A stretch of 64,000 nucleotides of DNA from Streptomyces misionensis (GCF_900104815.1 NZ_FNTD01000003.1:1-64000); one strand, 5' to 3'; shown: positions 1 through 7,513, counted from the stretch's first letter. The notes: generated from the sequence alone by a model not told the origin. Numbers and translations are program-made.

Positions 1-175
1 CGCGCGCCCCGCCAACCGCAGGGAAGGCGGCCCGCGTTGCGGGCCGGGGCCGGCCTCCGGCCCGGCCCGTGGCCTCCGCTGCGCTCCAGCCACTCCAGCG
101 CACCCGCCAACTCCCGTGCGGGCAAGGTATGCCACGCTCCGCGCGGCCCACCCACGGGCCTTCGGCCCGAAGCAG
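1..175. repeat. Palindrome-rich left end, telomere-like
   Basis: Several short inverted repeats are packed into this stretch: GGCCCGC/GCGGGCC at 29-45 around GTT, a near-perfect 12-bp pair at about 41-68 around CCT, GTGGC/GCCAC around 70-92, and CGGGCC-TTC-GGCCCG near 153-168. No convincing coding frame is present. Streptomyces telomeres consist of such serial fold-back palindromes, and a tap-tpg operon lies 10 kb inward, so a replicon end is the best inference. The sequence does not begin with the archetypal CCCGCGGAGCGGG box, and the window edge may be arbitrary, so this is not certain. Confidence 0.45.
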
Positions 176-951
176 CAGGAAGGAGGGGGAGGGGTGATGG
201 GCCGTCGGGAGAGTGACAGACCGAATACAGGTCGGACCGGGCTAGGTTGCGGGGCGAGAGCGTGTGCTTCAAAGATAGCAGCTAGATTGAGACTGGAATG
301 GTGCTACACCCCTTCCGAGCTGGAAAAAAAGTCCGGAGAATGGTTCGAATGTATGGACTGAGATTACCGGAAGAAAGGGCGCGGAATTGACAAGATGGCG
401 AGCTGGGAATGTCGGTATCGGAAACGGAGGGGAGTGCGATGGGGAATAGGCGCGGGTGATTAGCCGGGGTGGGCCGAGTGACGTCCGAGTGCCGGTGGGG
501 ATGGGAGCTGCGCATGGCGGGGTATTCCTGGTCGGGGCCGTCGATCGGCGGGGGCGAGGGCGCCGTGGTTCGACCCTCGCGCGCGCGTGCGCGTCTTACT
601 GATAAAAGGGGCCCGCGCGGAAACCTGCTCTGACCTGCGGCTTTGCGAGCGGCTATGTGTTGGCTCTGACACATCGACCTGCGGTTTTGTGCCCCGTCCG
701 ACACAAGAGCACCACATTTGGCCCTGGAAACAGGTACAAATTGCGTTTGTGCTGGTCAGGTACCTATTCGCCTGCCGGGTGGTGAGAGGCGATGTGTCGA
801 CGCCGACACCAGGGGGCCACGCCGAGAGGGACAAAGGTCCCTTTAGGCGGGGACAATCTCGGCTAGGGTGCCGGGGACCACACAAGATCGAGCAGCAGGA
901 GCCAGGGTGCCCGGGGAAGCGAGTCGCTCCACCAGCAGGGGCAGGCGGTCG
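176..951. other. Long non-coding stretch before the winged-helix genes
   Basis: No frame here has actinobacterial codon bias. The stretch is AT-richer than its neighbours between about 240 and 450. It contains an imperfect direct repeat (GACCTGCGGCTTTG near 632, GACCTGCGGTTTTG near 676), the spaced words TGTGTTGG and TGACACA, and a small hairpin GGGAC-AAA-GGTCCC at about 828-842. It could hold the promoter of the downstream pair or a replication-related region; nothing decides between these. Confidence 0.4.
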
Positions 952-1587
952 GTGAGCCGCGGTGAGCCTGTGACGTCGCCTCTGGCGGACAGCTTCGCGA
1001 AGGCGCTGGAGCGGACGCCGCCGGAACGCGGGCGGCCGGTGAAGTCGGCGAGCGTCGAGTACAAGTACCGCGAGCCCCACGACGCGTGGGGACGCAGCGG
1101 CTACAGCATGGTCAGCAACGACTTCCTCGCGGACGTCCTGGCGGTGCTGATCGCCCGATACGGCATGTCTCCCGTCCAGTCGGCCGTCCTGTTGTTCTGC
1201 ATGGGCCGCCAGGTGGAGGGCCGCCTGAAGATCACCCACATCAAGGTCGCCCGGCACCTCGGGGTGGAGCGCGCGAACGTCACCCGGGCGCTGGGCAGCC
1301 TGGAGAACTGGCACATGATCCAGCGCCGGGCGAACTCGGTGATCGTGGTCAATCCGCTGATCTGCTTCAAGGGCAACGGCGACCTTCAGCGCGAGGCCCT
1401 GGAGCAGCTGCGGCAGGATGCCAGGGCCGCGCTCAGGAAGCACTACCCGGAGATGCGGGATGATGTTCTCGCGCTGGAGCAGGCCGCGAGCGAGAGCTTC
1501 CCGGAGTTCGCGCGGCCGGCCGTCCCGGAGCCGCGCACGCGGCAGCTGGCGTTCGGTGACAACGACGTGGAGGAGGAAGCATGCTGA
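952..1587 (+). CDS. Winged-helix DNA-binding protein, possible replication initiator
   Basis: About 211 residues from GTG 952; an in-frame GTG at 970 is equally possible, because neither has a strong ribosome site. The middle is a winged-helix fold: a helical stretch around YGMSPVQSAVLLF, then HIKVARHLGVERANVTRAL as helix-turn-helix, then a wing ending VIVVNPLICFKG. The C-terminus is acidic and charged. The arrangement recalls RepL/MarR-like winged helices seen in plasmid replication proteins, but I cannot assign a family. Its last 7 bases overlap the next gene, which also has a winged helix, so the two are probably co-translated and may act together. Confidence 0.6.
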   Translation: MSRGEPVTSPLADSFAKALERTPPERGRPVKSASVEYKYREPHDAWGRSGYSMVSNDFLADVLAVLIARYGMSPVQSAVLLFCMGRQVEGRLKITHIKVARHLGVERANVTRALGSLENWHMIQRRANSVIVVNPLICFKGNGDLQREALEQLRQDARAALRKHYPEMRDDVLALEQAASESFPEFARPAVPEPRTRQLAFGDNDVEEEAC

Positions 1588-1976
1588 TCCAGGCCACCCT
1601 CGGGTTCGCGCAGCTGCACCGCTTGGAGCTCTCCAAGGCGTCCTACGACCTGCTCAGCGCCATGATGGAGGTTCAGCGCCCCGGCGGTGAGGTGAACGCC
1701 TCACAGGCCGAGCTGCGGGCGCGCGTGGGGCTCAGCAAGAACCGCACGTCGATTGCGATGAGCCAGCTGGTCGAGCGGCACGTCGTCCTGCGGCCCGAGG
1801 GCCGCTACCGCAGCTACTTCATCCATCCGTACTTCGCCGGGTACGCCAGCGAGGAGGAGATGGAGGGGGCGCTGCGCGAGGCGACCGAGGCCATCCAGGC
1901 CGGCGACCTGGCCGCGCCGGCGCTTCCCGCTCCGCAGCGGCATCTGGCCGCCGTGCCCACCCGTCGCAGCGCTTGA
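1581..1976 (+). CDS. Small winged-helix protein, partner of the preceding gene
   Basis: 131 residues, ATG start preceded by GGAGGAAGC inside the end of the upstream gene. The core (SQAELRARVGLSKNRTSIAM and VLRPEGRYRSYFIHPYFAGY) is a helix-turn-helix followed by a wing, and the tail is Ala/Pro-rich and probably disordered. The translational overlap with the upstream winged-helix gene suggests a two-protein DNA-binding unit, perhaps for replication or copy control of the replicon. A strong terminator follows 41 bases after the stop. The function is inferred from fold only. Confidence 0.6.
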   Translation: MLIQATLGFAQLHRLELSKASYDLLSAMMEVQRPGGEVNASQAELRARVGLSKNRTSIAMSQLVERHVVLRPEGRYRSYFIHPYFAGYASEEEMEGALREATEAIQAGDLAAPALPAPQRHLAAVPTRRSA

Positions 1977-2017
1977 CCGGCTGCCCGGCCGCCCGCCCGG
2001 CCGGGTGACACGACATC

Positions 2018-2056
2018 AGCGGTGCCGCGCCCCTCGGACAGGGGCGCGGCACCGCT
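2018..2056 (+). terminator. Intrinsic terminator after the winged-helix pair
   Basis: A perfect 17-bp stem (2018-2034 with 2040-2056) encloses a 5-base loop and is followed by TTCG rather than a long T tract, as is usual in Streptomyces. It lies directly downstream of the two winged-helix genes. Confidence 0.85.
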
Positions 2057-2157
2057 TTCGTGTGCGGGCGGCGAGTGTCAGATCCGTACGCACCGTTCCC
2101 CTGAGCGGGAAAGCGCAGGTCAGGAGCGGGGCGAAAAAAATTATGGGCGATCCCCTT

Positions 2158-2212
2158 CCCTAGGTGTATGAACTTCCATACAGTGCATGTATCGAAGTTC
2201 ATACACCTAGGG
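2158..2212. promoter_or_regulatory. 55-bp nested palindrome, operator or recombination site
   Basis: Two perfect 19-bp arms (CCCTAGGTGTATGAACTTC at 2158-2176 and its complement at 2194-2212) flank a 17-base spacer that itself contains ATACA...TGTAT arms. It is AT-richer than its surroundings and ends 11 bases before the GTG start of the next gene, so it spans that gene's promoter or ribosome-binding region. The size and nesting fit a dimeric or tetrameric regulator operator, a partition site, or a recombinase site. No regulator lies directly beside it except the two winged-helix proteins just upstream. Confidence 0.6.
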
Positions 2213-2222
2213 GGTTCCGTCC

Positions 2223-2705
2223 GTGTTAGTCACCCTGGTCACCGCCGCCCTCGCCATCGTCGGCACGCTGCTCGGCTCGATCGTCTCCGGGCGGTTCCAG
2301 GAGCGGGCCGCCGAACGGTCCGTCCGTGTCAGTCGCGACGAGACGATCCGGCGGGACCGCCTGGAGGCCGTCACCGCGCTGGGCTGCGCCGCCAGCGACC
2401 ACCGCCGGACGATGTGGATGCGAGGCGACGCGATCCTCAAGGGCGCCGACGCCGAGCGGATCCAGGCCCTGCGCAGCGAGAGCCACCAGACCCGTTCCCA
2501 GGTCACCCGCCCGCTGGTCGCGATGCGCGTCCTGGTCACCGACCCGTTGGTGAGGGCCGCCGCCGACCACATGATCACGCTGACCTACGCGATCCGGGAC
2601 AGCTTCGGCAGCACCGAGGAACTCACCGCCGCGCGGGAGGCCGCGATGGTCGCCCACGACCAGTTCGTGGACACCGCCGCCCGCTACCTCGCCCAGCACG
2701 CCTGA
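2223..2705 (+). CDS. Membrane-anchored helical protein, unknown function
   Basis: 160 residues. The first roughly 22 residues form one hydrophobic segment (LVTLVTAALAIVGTLLGSIV) followed by basic and charged helices with many Arg and Glu, so it is predicted to be an N-terminally anchored cytoplasmic protein. GTG start, with AGGGGG lying inside the 3' edge of the 55-bp palindrome, so expression may be controlled there. A gene of the same plan (anchor, then helical domain) occurs at 9603-10220 but is broken by a stop codon. I recognise no catalytic motif. Confidence 0.65.
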   Translation: MLVTLVTAALAIVGTLLGSIVSGRFQERAAERSVRVSRDETIRRDRLEAVTALGCAASDHRRTMWMRGDAILKGADAERIQALRSESHQTRSQVTRPLVAMRVLVTDPLVRAAADHMITLTYAIRDSFGSTEELTAAREAAMVAHDQFVDTAARYLAQHA

Positions 2706-2813
2706 CCGCTCCACCGCCGTGCTCGCTGGGCGGCCGGCCCCGGAATGTCATCGCTCTCCGGCCGGCGCGCCCCACCACCGACACTTCCCACCGCGTACCA
2801 GATCGGAGTCCTC

Positions 2814-3164
2814 ATGGAGCAGCAGTCGAAGGCCCTCGCCCGGATCGGCAACATCGAGACGGGGGTCGAACGGACCGCCGGAACCACCGCCGGCGGTGAG
2901 GACCTGGCCGTGCTCGCCCCGGCCGCGGCCGCCGCGCTCAACCTGCTCGCCGACGCCGTCCGGCGCGGCGGCACCGACCACGACGACATCGTCCAGGCCC
3001 TCAAGGCCGCCCGTGTCCACGAGGCGTTCGCTGCCGTCTTCGACGCCGCCTCCGAGCGCGTCATGGACGCGGCCGACGACCCGTACGACTTCGACGTGCG
3101 GCTGCACGCCGACAACCTCGCCGGGGCCGCGGGCGACGTCCGGCGCGCCTTCGAGTGGCTCTGA
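2814..3164 (+). CDS. Small helical protein, unknown function
   Basis: 116 residues from ATG 2814, chosen because GGAG lies just upstream and an earlier in-frame start (2745) would add a Pro-rich tail without a ribosome site. Mostly alpha-helical and acidic (LAVLAPAAAAALNLLADAV, DDPYDFDVRLHADNLAG), with no membrane segment and no known motif. It sits in a same-strand run with the genes at 2223, 3205 and 3686 with gaps of about 40-110 bases, so the four may be one transcript. Confidence 0.6.
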   Translation: MEQQSKALARIGNIETGVERTAGTTAGGEDLAVLAPAAAAALNLLADAVRRGGTDHDDIVQALKAARVHEAFAAVFDAASERVMDAADDPYDFDVRLHADNLAGAAGDVRRAFEWL

Positions 3165-3204
3165 CCTCCGCCCGCACCCGTCACCGCCCCTGAGAGGACC
3201 CACG

Positions 3205-3645
3205 ATGCCCGCCGTGGCCATCACCTCGTTCGGCTACCTGCACGGCCCGCAGCCGGACGCCCGCGCCTGCTACGACCTGCGCCACCAGTTCCGCGACCCG
3301 CACCTGCGTCCGGAGCTGCGCTACCTCACCGCCCGGGACGCCCCCGTGCGCGAGGCGGTGATGGCCACCGACGGCGTCCTGGCGCTGGTGCACGCCATCG
3401 CCGCCACCGTGGACGCCTACCTCGCCGGGCCGCGCCAGGACGAGCCGCTGACCGTGGCGCTCGGGTGCGCGGGCGGCCGTCATCGTTCTGCGACGGTGGC
3501 CGACGCGCTCGCCGCCGTCCTGTCCGGCGACACCGAGACCGCCGCCGCGTACCTGGTCGCCGTCCTGGCCGAGCGGTACAAGGAGCGCGGCCTGGCCGTC
3601 GACCTCCACCACCGCGACCTCGACAAGGACGTCGTCGACCGCTGA
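3205..3645 (+). CDS. RapZ C-terminal-domain-like protein
   Basis: 146 residues. The segment LTVALGCAGGRHRSATVADAL matches the signature of the RapZ (YvcJ) C-terminal domain, in which IGCTGGxHRSV forms a phosphate-binding loop used for RNA or metabolite binding. The N-terminal RapZ kinase domain (Walker A P-loop) is absent, so this is a stand-alone C-domain. Other supports are the opening ITSFGYLHG and the tail HHRDLDKDVV. Stand-alone forms are seen in actinobacterial plasmids and prophages; their role is not established. ATG 3205 follows GAGAGGA at a good distance. Confidence 0.7.
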   Translation: MPAVAITSFGYLHGPQPDARACYDLRHQFRDPHLRPELRYLTARDAPVREAVMATDGVLALVHAIAATVDAYLAGPRQDEPLTVALGCAGGRHRSATVADALAAVLSGDTETAAAYLVAVLAERYKERGLAVDLHHRDLDKDVVDR

Positions 3646-3685
3646 ACGTCCACCCCGACCGGCACCACCAGGAGGAAGAAGCCCG

Positions 3686-4066
3686 GTGACCACCGAGCCC
3701 GAGCACACAACCCCCGCCCCTGACCTCACGATCCCGTTGTCCGCCGCCGACGCCCAGGTGCTGGGCGACGACGTCGGGCAGCTCGCCATGCGGCTCGGTG
3801 CCGTCCTGCACGGCCTCGCGCAACTGCGCGCCGGCGGGGCGAGCACCGACGACCTCGCCACCACCATCCTGATGTCCACCGGCCTGACGAAGCGGCTGGA
3901 GGGCATCCGGGACGCCGCTGTGCGTCAGCACGCCGCGCAGGGCGGCTCGTACGGCGCGCTGGCGACCGCCATGGGCGTCACCCGGGCCACCGCGCAGTCC
4001 CGCCGCGACACCCTGCTGAAGAAGGACCCGAGCGAGATGGAGAAGTGGGCCACCGACGGCGACTGA
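3686..4066 (+). CDS. Hypothetical protein with C-terminal HTH-like segment
   Basis: 126 residues, GTG start with a strong AGGAGG about 10 bases upstream. The N-terminal 25 residues are Pro/Thr-rich; the remainder is helical, and the C-terminal part (GSYGALATAMGVTRATAQSR) reads as a helix-turn-helix of the kind that resolves to ATAMGVTRATAQ. It may bind DNA. It ends about 90 bases before a strong bidirectional terminator shared with the convergent toxin-antitoxin operon. Confidence 0.6.
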   Translation: MTTEPEHTTPAPDLTIPLSAADAQVLGDDVGQLAMRLGAVLHGLAQLRAGGASTDDLATTILMSTGLTKRLEGIRDAAVRQHAAQGGSYGALATAMGVTRATAQSRRDTLLKKDPSEMEKWATDGD

Positions 4067-4157
4067 CCGTCGTGCAGCAACCGGCCCTGCTGCACGAGCA
4101 GCACCCGTGTGCCGCCTGGCCGGCCGCCTCGCCGTGCAGCACCCGCCGCCCGCCCTT

Positions 4158-4217
4158 GCAGCAGATGCAGCAGCGCCCCGGATCCGTTGCGGTCCGGGGC
4201 GCTGCTGCATCTGCTGC
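4158..4217. terminator. Bidirectional terminator between convergent genes
   Basis: A perfect 25-bp stem (4158-4182 with 4193-4217) with a 10-base loop. It abuts the stop codon of the toxin gene on the minus strand (4218-4220) and lies downstream of the 3686 gene on the plus strand, so it serves both transcripts. Confidence 0.9.
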
Positions 4218-4475
4218 TCAGGCTTCGACGTATGCCACGATCGTGATCTGCCGGAGGGCGGTCACGTAGTAGATCACCCGGACCCCGTCGACGTCGTCTA
4301 CGTAGTCGCGCAGCAGGGTGTCGGGCACCGGGGTGCCCAGCTCGGGGTTGACGCTGATCGCGACGATCGCGCGGTCCAGGCGGTGCGTCTCGGCTGCCGT
4401 GAGCTTCTGCAGCTGGCTCAGCGCGGGCTCCACCAGGACGACCTGGGACCGGCGCGGCCCGTGCTCAGGCGACAC
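4218..4475 (-). CDS. RelE/ParE-family toxin
   Basis: 85 residues, the usual RelE/ParE length. The layout is that of the fold: an N-terminal beta strand, a helical pair (ALSQLQKLTAAETHRLDRAI), then a beta sheet with basic residues ending GVRVIYYVTALRQITIVAYVEA, matching the family's VRVIYxV...ITIxxV end. RelE-type toxins cleave ribosome-bound mRNA; ParE types inhibit gyrase; the sequence does not decide which. GTG start, overlapping the antitoxin gene upstream by 11 bases, which is typical of type II toxin-antitoxin operons. Confidence 0.8.
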   Translation of the reverse strand: MSPEHGPRRSQVVLVEPALSQLQKLTAAETHRLDRAIVAISVNPELGTPVPDTLLRDYVDDVDGVRVIYYVTALRQITIVAYVEA

Positions 4476-4701
4476 GGGGCTGCTCGCCGGCGAGGCGCTC
4501 GAGGTGGGCGTCGCGGGCTTCCTCCCACAGCACCCCGGACTCCGCGGTCGGGTAGCCGTTCTCCGCGATGTCCTCCAGCACCGAGGCGAGGACGTCGACC
4601 CGGGCCCGCTGGTCGGCCGCGTAGGCGCGCACGGACGCGGCGGCGTTCTCGTCGAGGGGCTGGCGGTCGGGGGCGGGCGCGGGGGCCGGCTGCTGGCTCA
4701 T
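4465..4701 (-). CDS. Antitoxin of the RelE/ParE pair
   Basis: 78 residues from ATG 4701, first gene of the operon. The N-terminus is Pro/Ala-rich, followed by helices with an acidic character (VDVLASVLEDIAENG, GVLWEEARDAHLERLAGE). This fits an antitoxin whose C-terminal helices wrap the toxin. No clear DNA-binding motif is visible, though such antitoxins usually autoregulate. Assigned by position and overlap with the toxin more than by sequence. Confidence 0.7.
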   Translation of the reverse strand: MSQQPAPAPAPDRQPLDENAAASVRAYAADQRARVDVLASVLEDIAENGYPTAESGVLWEEARDAHLERLAGEQPRVA

Positions 4702-4919
4702 CCGGGGCTCCTGGGCGGGTTGCTGGCGTGTGTTCTCACGGTAGCGCCGGGGCGGGGCGCTCCGGGACGGTACGGACGAAACCCCGCGGCCGAGCTGGGA
4801 CCCAGGGCCCAGGTCACACGGACCAGTTGCCTCTACCAGGGAAAACGCCGGACCCAGGACCCAGCAGCCCCCGGTAGCGACGGAGTCCACGGGCAGGGCG
4901 GCGGGAGCACCCTGGAGAC

Positions 4920-5342
4920 ATGCGCACCAAGGACGTCCGGGTGGGCGAGACGTACCGCTGCGAGGTCCCCCTCGCGCTTCCCTGGCGGCGGTACCGGCCG
5001 GAGACGCTGGGCGACTCCTGGTGGCCGCTGAGCTGGCTGCGCGGCAGGTACTTCCTGCTGACCGTGGTCGACGTGGACACCGCCGCCCGGACTGCGCAGG
5101 GCCTGATGATGACGGGGGCGAGCACCCGGGTCACGGTGGAGCTCACCGAGGACCAGGCGCAGGAGGCCGGCCTCCCGCCCGGAGGCGGCTACCTGGTCTC
5201 CGGGATCCTGCTGGACGCCGAGGGCGAGCCCGTCGAACTCCCCCGCGTCGGCACGCTCACCGTGCCGCTGCGGTGGCTGCACCCGGTGGACACGCCCGTC
5301 TCCCCCAGCCACCACGACGCCTCGTTCCGGGAAATCCGCTGA
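4920..5342 (+). CDS. Beta-rich hypothetical protein
   Basis: 140 residues, ATG with GGAG 4 bases upstream. Alternating hydrophobic and polar strands dominate (RYFLLTVVDVDTAARTAQG, STRVTVELTEDQAQEAG, PRVGTLTVPLRWLHPV), suggesting a small beta barrel or SH3-like fold. There is no signal peptide, membrane segment or catalytic motif. The initial KDVRVGETYRCEVPL phrase is like actinobacterial small soluble proteins of unknown role. The divergent spacing to the antitoxin gene (219 bases) leaves room for two promoters. Confidence 0.6.
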   Translation: MRTKDVRVGETYRCEVPLALPWRRYRPETLGDSWWPLSWLRGRYFLLTVVDVDTAARTAQGLMMTGASTRVTVELTEDQAQEAGLPPGGGYLVSGILLDAEGEPVELPRVGTLTVPLRWLHPVDTPVSPSHHDASFREIR

Positions 5343-5380
5343 TCTGACCACCCCCACAGAGCGTGATCGGCGCAAGGGGG

Positions 5381-5549
5381 CTGTCACGCTTGTCGCGCTG
5401 TCACGCGAAAACGGCCCTGGCGGGGTTGCAGGGGTGTGTTCCACCGTCGGAACACGCTCAATTCGGGCATTCGGGCGGTTGCTGTCACGCGGTCGGCGGC
5501 GGGCGTGACAGGCGACGTGACAAGGTGCGTGACACCCCGATTGTGACGC
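5381..5549. repeat. Array of TGTCAC/GTGACA repeats, iteron-like
   Basis: Within 169 bases there are three CTGTCACGC copies (5381-5389, 5398-5406, 5482-5490) followed by inverted copies GCGTGACAG (5503), CGTGACA (5516), GCGTGACAC (5527) and TGTGACGC (5542). Between the two orientations is a palindrome GTGTTCC-N6-GGAACAC (5436-5455). The 5343-5664 interval has no gene. Clustered short repeats of both orientations fit a replication origin with iterons or a multi-site operator. Confidence 0.55.
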
Positions 5550-5664
5550 TCGGTGAGCGTGGCACCGGTCGGAGCGGGTCCGCCTCCCAGGCTCCCACGT
5601 TGCCTCTCAGGAACGTGTCCACCTGGGGATTCGAGGGGGCAACCTCCCAGGCATTCCGGGCAGT

Positions 5665-5712
5665 GGCTCTGTCCACGAGAACGGACAGCAGATGTTCACC
5701 ACTTCGGGAGGC
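5665..5712 (+). repeat. 48-bp terminal inverted repeat, copy A
   Basis: Starts GGCTCTGTCCACGAGAACGG and ends CACTTCGGGAGGC. Copy B is its inverted partner (46/48 identical). Copies C and D, which frame the second cassette, align over the same 48 positions without gaps. Confidence 0.75.
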
Positions 5713-5810
5713 GTCTGACTTCGGCTTTGTTCGATGTTCATGGCCCGGGGCGGCGCGGCTCCGGCGTGCGCCCGCGATGGGCTGTCAGCCCCTTCTGCCA
5801 GCATGCTGCC

Positions 5811-6353
5811 GTGACAGACACACGTGATCAGCGTCCCGCAGAAGCTACTCTCGACTTCCTGCGCTCCGTCTTCCCGCCGGAATGGCGCGAGCCGGCGCTC
5901 GGGCATGAAGCCGTCGCGGAGTGGGAGCAGGAGAACAGGGTGGTCCTGCCGGAGCCGTACAGGACCTTCATCGCGGAGGTCAGCAACGGGTCGAGCCTGG
6001 GCCCCGCCGGCGACGGCGGTCTCCAGCCGCTCGGCTGGCTGCCCGACACGTGGCCCGACCTCGGCCCGCGTCAGCCAGGGGAACCGTTCCCCCTGGAGGC
6101 AGCCTGGGGCTGGGAGGACGATGAGAGTGTCGGCCCCGAAGACCCGCGGATCGACGCCACGTTTAACAAGGGGTCCATTGTTCTCGGGTCCGAGGACGGG
6201 CAGTCGTTCTGGCTTCTGCTGACCACCGGCCCCCGCCGCAGCGAGGTCTGGATGGTCGCCGACGTAGGCGCCGTCCCGGCACCCGGCGACCAGGCATGGG
6301 GCTTCGAGGAGTGGGTGCGGCGCTGGCACACCGGCGAGGACTGGTGGGACTGA
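5811..6353 (+). CDS. SMI1/KNR4 family protein
   Basis: 180 residues from GTG 5811. Features of the SMI1/KNR4 (SUKH) superfamily: a helical start (ATLDFLRSVFPPEW), the hallmark EQENRVVLPEPYRTFIAEVSNGS corresponding to the fold's LP.dy..fl...nG strand-helix core, then GLQPLGWLPDTWPDL and a C-terminal WGFEEWVRRW. Bacterial members are mostly immunity proteins paired with polymorphic toxins, or genes carried alone in mobile DNA. No toxin lies beside it here; it is the sole passenger of an inverted-repeat cassette, so it may be an orphan immunity gene. The ribosome site is weak. Confidence 0.75.
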   Translation: MTDTRDQRPAEATLDFLRSVFPPEWREPALGHEAVAEWEQENRVVLPEPYRTFIAEVSNGSSLGPAGDGGLQPLGWLPDTWPDLGPRQPGEPFPLEAAWGWEDDESVGPEDPRIDATFNKGSIVLGSEDGQSFWLLLTTGPRRSEVWMVADVGAVPAPGDQAWGFEEWVRRWHTGEDWWD

Positions 6354-6402
6354 TCACTCCGTCCTGCACAGTCGTAGGTCGCGGACTGTTCGAATTCTTG
6401 GT

Positions 6403-6450
6403 GCCTCCCGAAGTGGTGAACATCTGCTGTCCGTTCTCGTGGGCAGAGCT
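6403..6450 (-). repeat. 48-bp terminal inverted repeat, copy B
   Basis: Inverted partner of copy A at the right end of cassette 1, beginning GCCTCCCGAAGTGGTGAACA when read on the plus strand. Confidence 0.75.
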
Positions 6451-6532
6451 ACGGGCAGCTTGGCTATTTCCGGCTCCCAGATCCCTCGGGGCGCAACAGG
6501 TTGACAGGGATCTGGGAGGTTGCCCTCGGTGA

Positions 6533-6805
6533 TCAGCTCAGGAGAGGGGGCCAGACGTGCGGTCCGCGGCACTGCCCGCAGGCGGCGCAGCCGGCGCACT
6601 CCATGCAGAACAGGGCCGGGATGCGCGGGCAGTTGCAGATCGGGTTGTAGTCGGGGTCGTCGTCGCCCTCGAAGTACGGCTCCCCGAGCGGAGGCGCGTA
6701 GTCGACGTGGACCTGACCGTCGGCGGTGAGCGTCTCGTAGCGGGTGCCGCAGGCCGTCGACTGCACCCACGTGGCGACCGCCAGCTCCTCCGGGCGGCGC
6801 GTCAT
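6533..6805 (-). CDS. Small Cys-rich protein, probable zinc binder
   Basis: 90 residues, ATG 6805, overlapping the stop of the upstream gene by 4 bases, so translation is coupled. The C-terminal half holds eight cysteines in the run CNCPRIPALFCMECAGC and AACGQC, suitable for one or two zinc sites. The N-terminal half (TWVQSTACGTRYETLTADGQ) is beta-like. It and its partner recur as plasmid-type small proteins; I do not recognise a function. Confidence 0.6.
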   Translation of the reverse strand: MTRRPEELAVATWVQSTACGTRYETLTADGQVHVDYAPPLGEPYFEGDDDPDYNPICNCPRIPALFCMECAGCAACGQCRGPHVWPPLLS

Positions 6806-7410
6806 GACGCGGCCCCTGCGCGCGCCCCGGTGCCGGCCTCGTACGCGCGGGCGAGCAGGGCGTTGAAGGCGAGCGCGGCCGCCGGATCGGACTCGGGCAG
6901 TCGACCCACGGCCGCTCGCTCGTCCTCGCTGAGCGAGTCCAGCAGGCCGGTACGGGCCAGCGTGCCCAGCAGGGCGTGGCGCAGGACGTCCGGGGCGAGG
7001 GCGGCGCGGCGGGCGGCTTCGGCTTCCTGCTCCTGGCGGCGCTGCTCGTCCTGCATCTGCTGCACGCGTTGGGCTTCGGAATCGGCGGCGAGCTCGTCCT
7101 GGACGACGGCGTCGGCCTTCGGGTCGTAGACGCCGCCGGTCGTAGCGAGCAGCTGCGCGATGCGCTGCCACTCGCGGATTTCGGCGGCGCCGCGTTCGTC
7201 GTCGGCCAGGTCCTCGCGGTCACGGTCGAGGTGCCGCTGCAGTTCGGCTTCCTCGAGCGCGGCCGCGGCCTCGGTGGCGGTCATGCCGGTGGCGCGCCGG
7301 CGGACCGAGCGGCGGCCGACCTTCGCCCAGTCGACCGGCGGGCGGGGCGCGGCCGCGCCGGGGGCGGGAACGCGGGGACGGCGGCGGGAGCGGGGTGCGG
7401 GGGTGCTCAC
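6802..7410 (-). CDS. Basic, coiled-coil hypothetical protein
   Basis: 202 residues. The N-terminal 40 residues are Arg/Pro-rich and strongly basic (MSTPAPRSRRRPRVPAPG), followed by a long charged helix rich in Glu, Arg and Gln (residues about 45-130, including MQDEQRRQEQEAEAARR) that should form a coiled coil, then a helical C-terminus. The basic tail suggests nucleic-acid contact. First gene of a two-gene operon with the Cys-rich protein. A role in transfer or replication-end metabolism is possible from context only. Confidence 0.55.
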   Translation of the reverse strand: MSTPAPRSRRRPRVPAPGAAAPRPPVDWAKVGRRSVRRRATGMTATEAAAALEEAELQRHLDRDREDLADDERGAAEIREWQRIAQLLATTGGVYDPKADAVVQDELAADSEAQRVQQMQDEQRRQEQEAEAARRAALAPDVLRHALLGTLARTGLLDSLSEDERAAVGRLPESDPAAALAFNALLARAYEAGTGARAGAAS

Positions 7411-7513
7411 ACGGGCCTCTCAGTCGTGACGGGAAAGGAGCGGGCTATCGGGCCGCCGCGCCTGGGTCGCGGCGGATACAGACAGGTCTATCGCAGCCGT
7501 GAATTCCGTGCTA

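Larger units (their letters stand above)
5665..6450. mobile_element. Gene cassette 1 framed by 48-bp inverted repeats
   Basis: Direct observation: a 48-bp sequence at 5665-5712 is repeated inverted at 6403-6450 with only two mismatches, and the only gene between is the SMI1/KNR4-like one. The same 48-bp unit frames a different gene at 8556-9198. Each unit contains the small palindrome CTGTCC-ACGAGAAC-GGACAG. Outside it, GGGCAACCTCCCAG (about 5635) and its complement (about 6508) extend the symmetry. No transposase is encoded, so this is a non-autonomous element or cassette; no clear target-site duplication was seen. Confidence 0.6.

Noticed and set aside
630..700. CRISPR-like repeats in the GACCTGCGG stretch
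   Set aside because: Only two imperfect copies with no regular spacers.
4107..4877. Plus-strand frame across the toxin-antitoxin operon
   Set aside because: It runs through the 25-bp terminator and is antisense to two well-matched small genes.
5340..5560. DnaA-box cluster, as in a chromosomal oriC
   Set aside because: The repeats are GTGACA/TGTCAC words, not the TTGTCCACA type, and no dnaA or dnaN is near.
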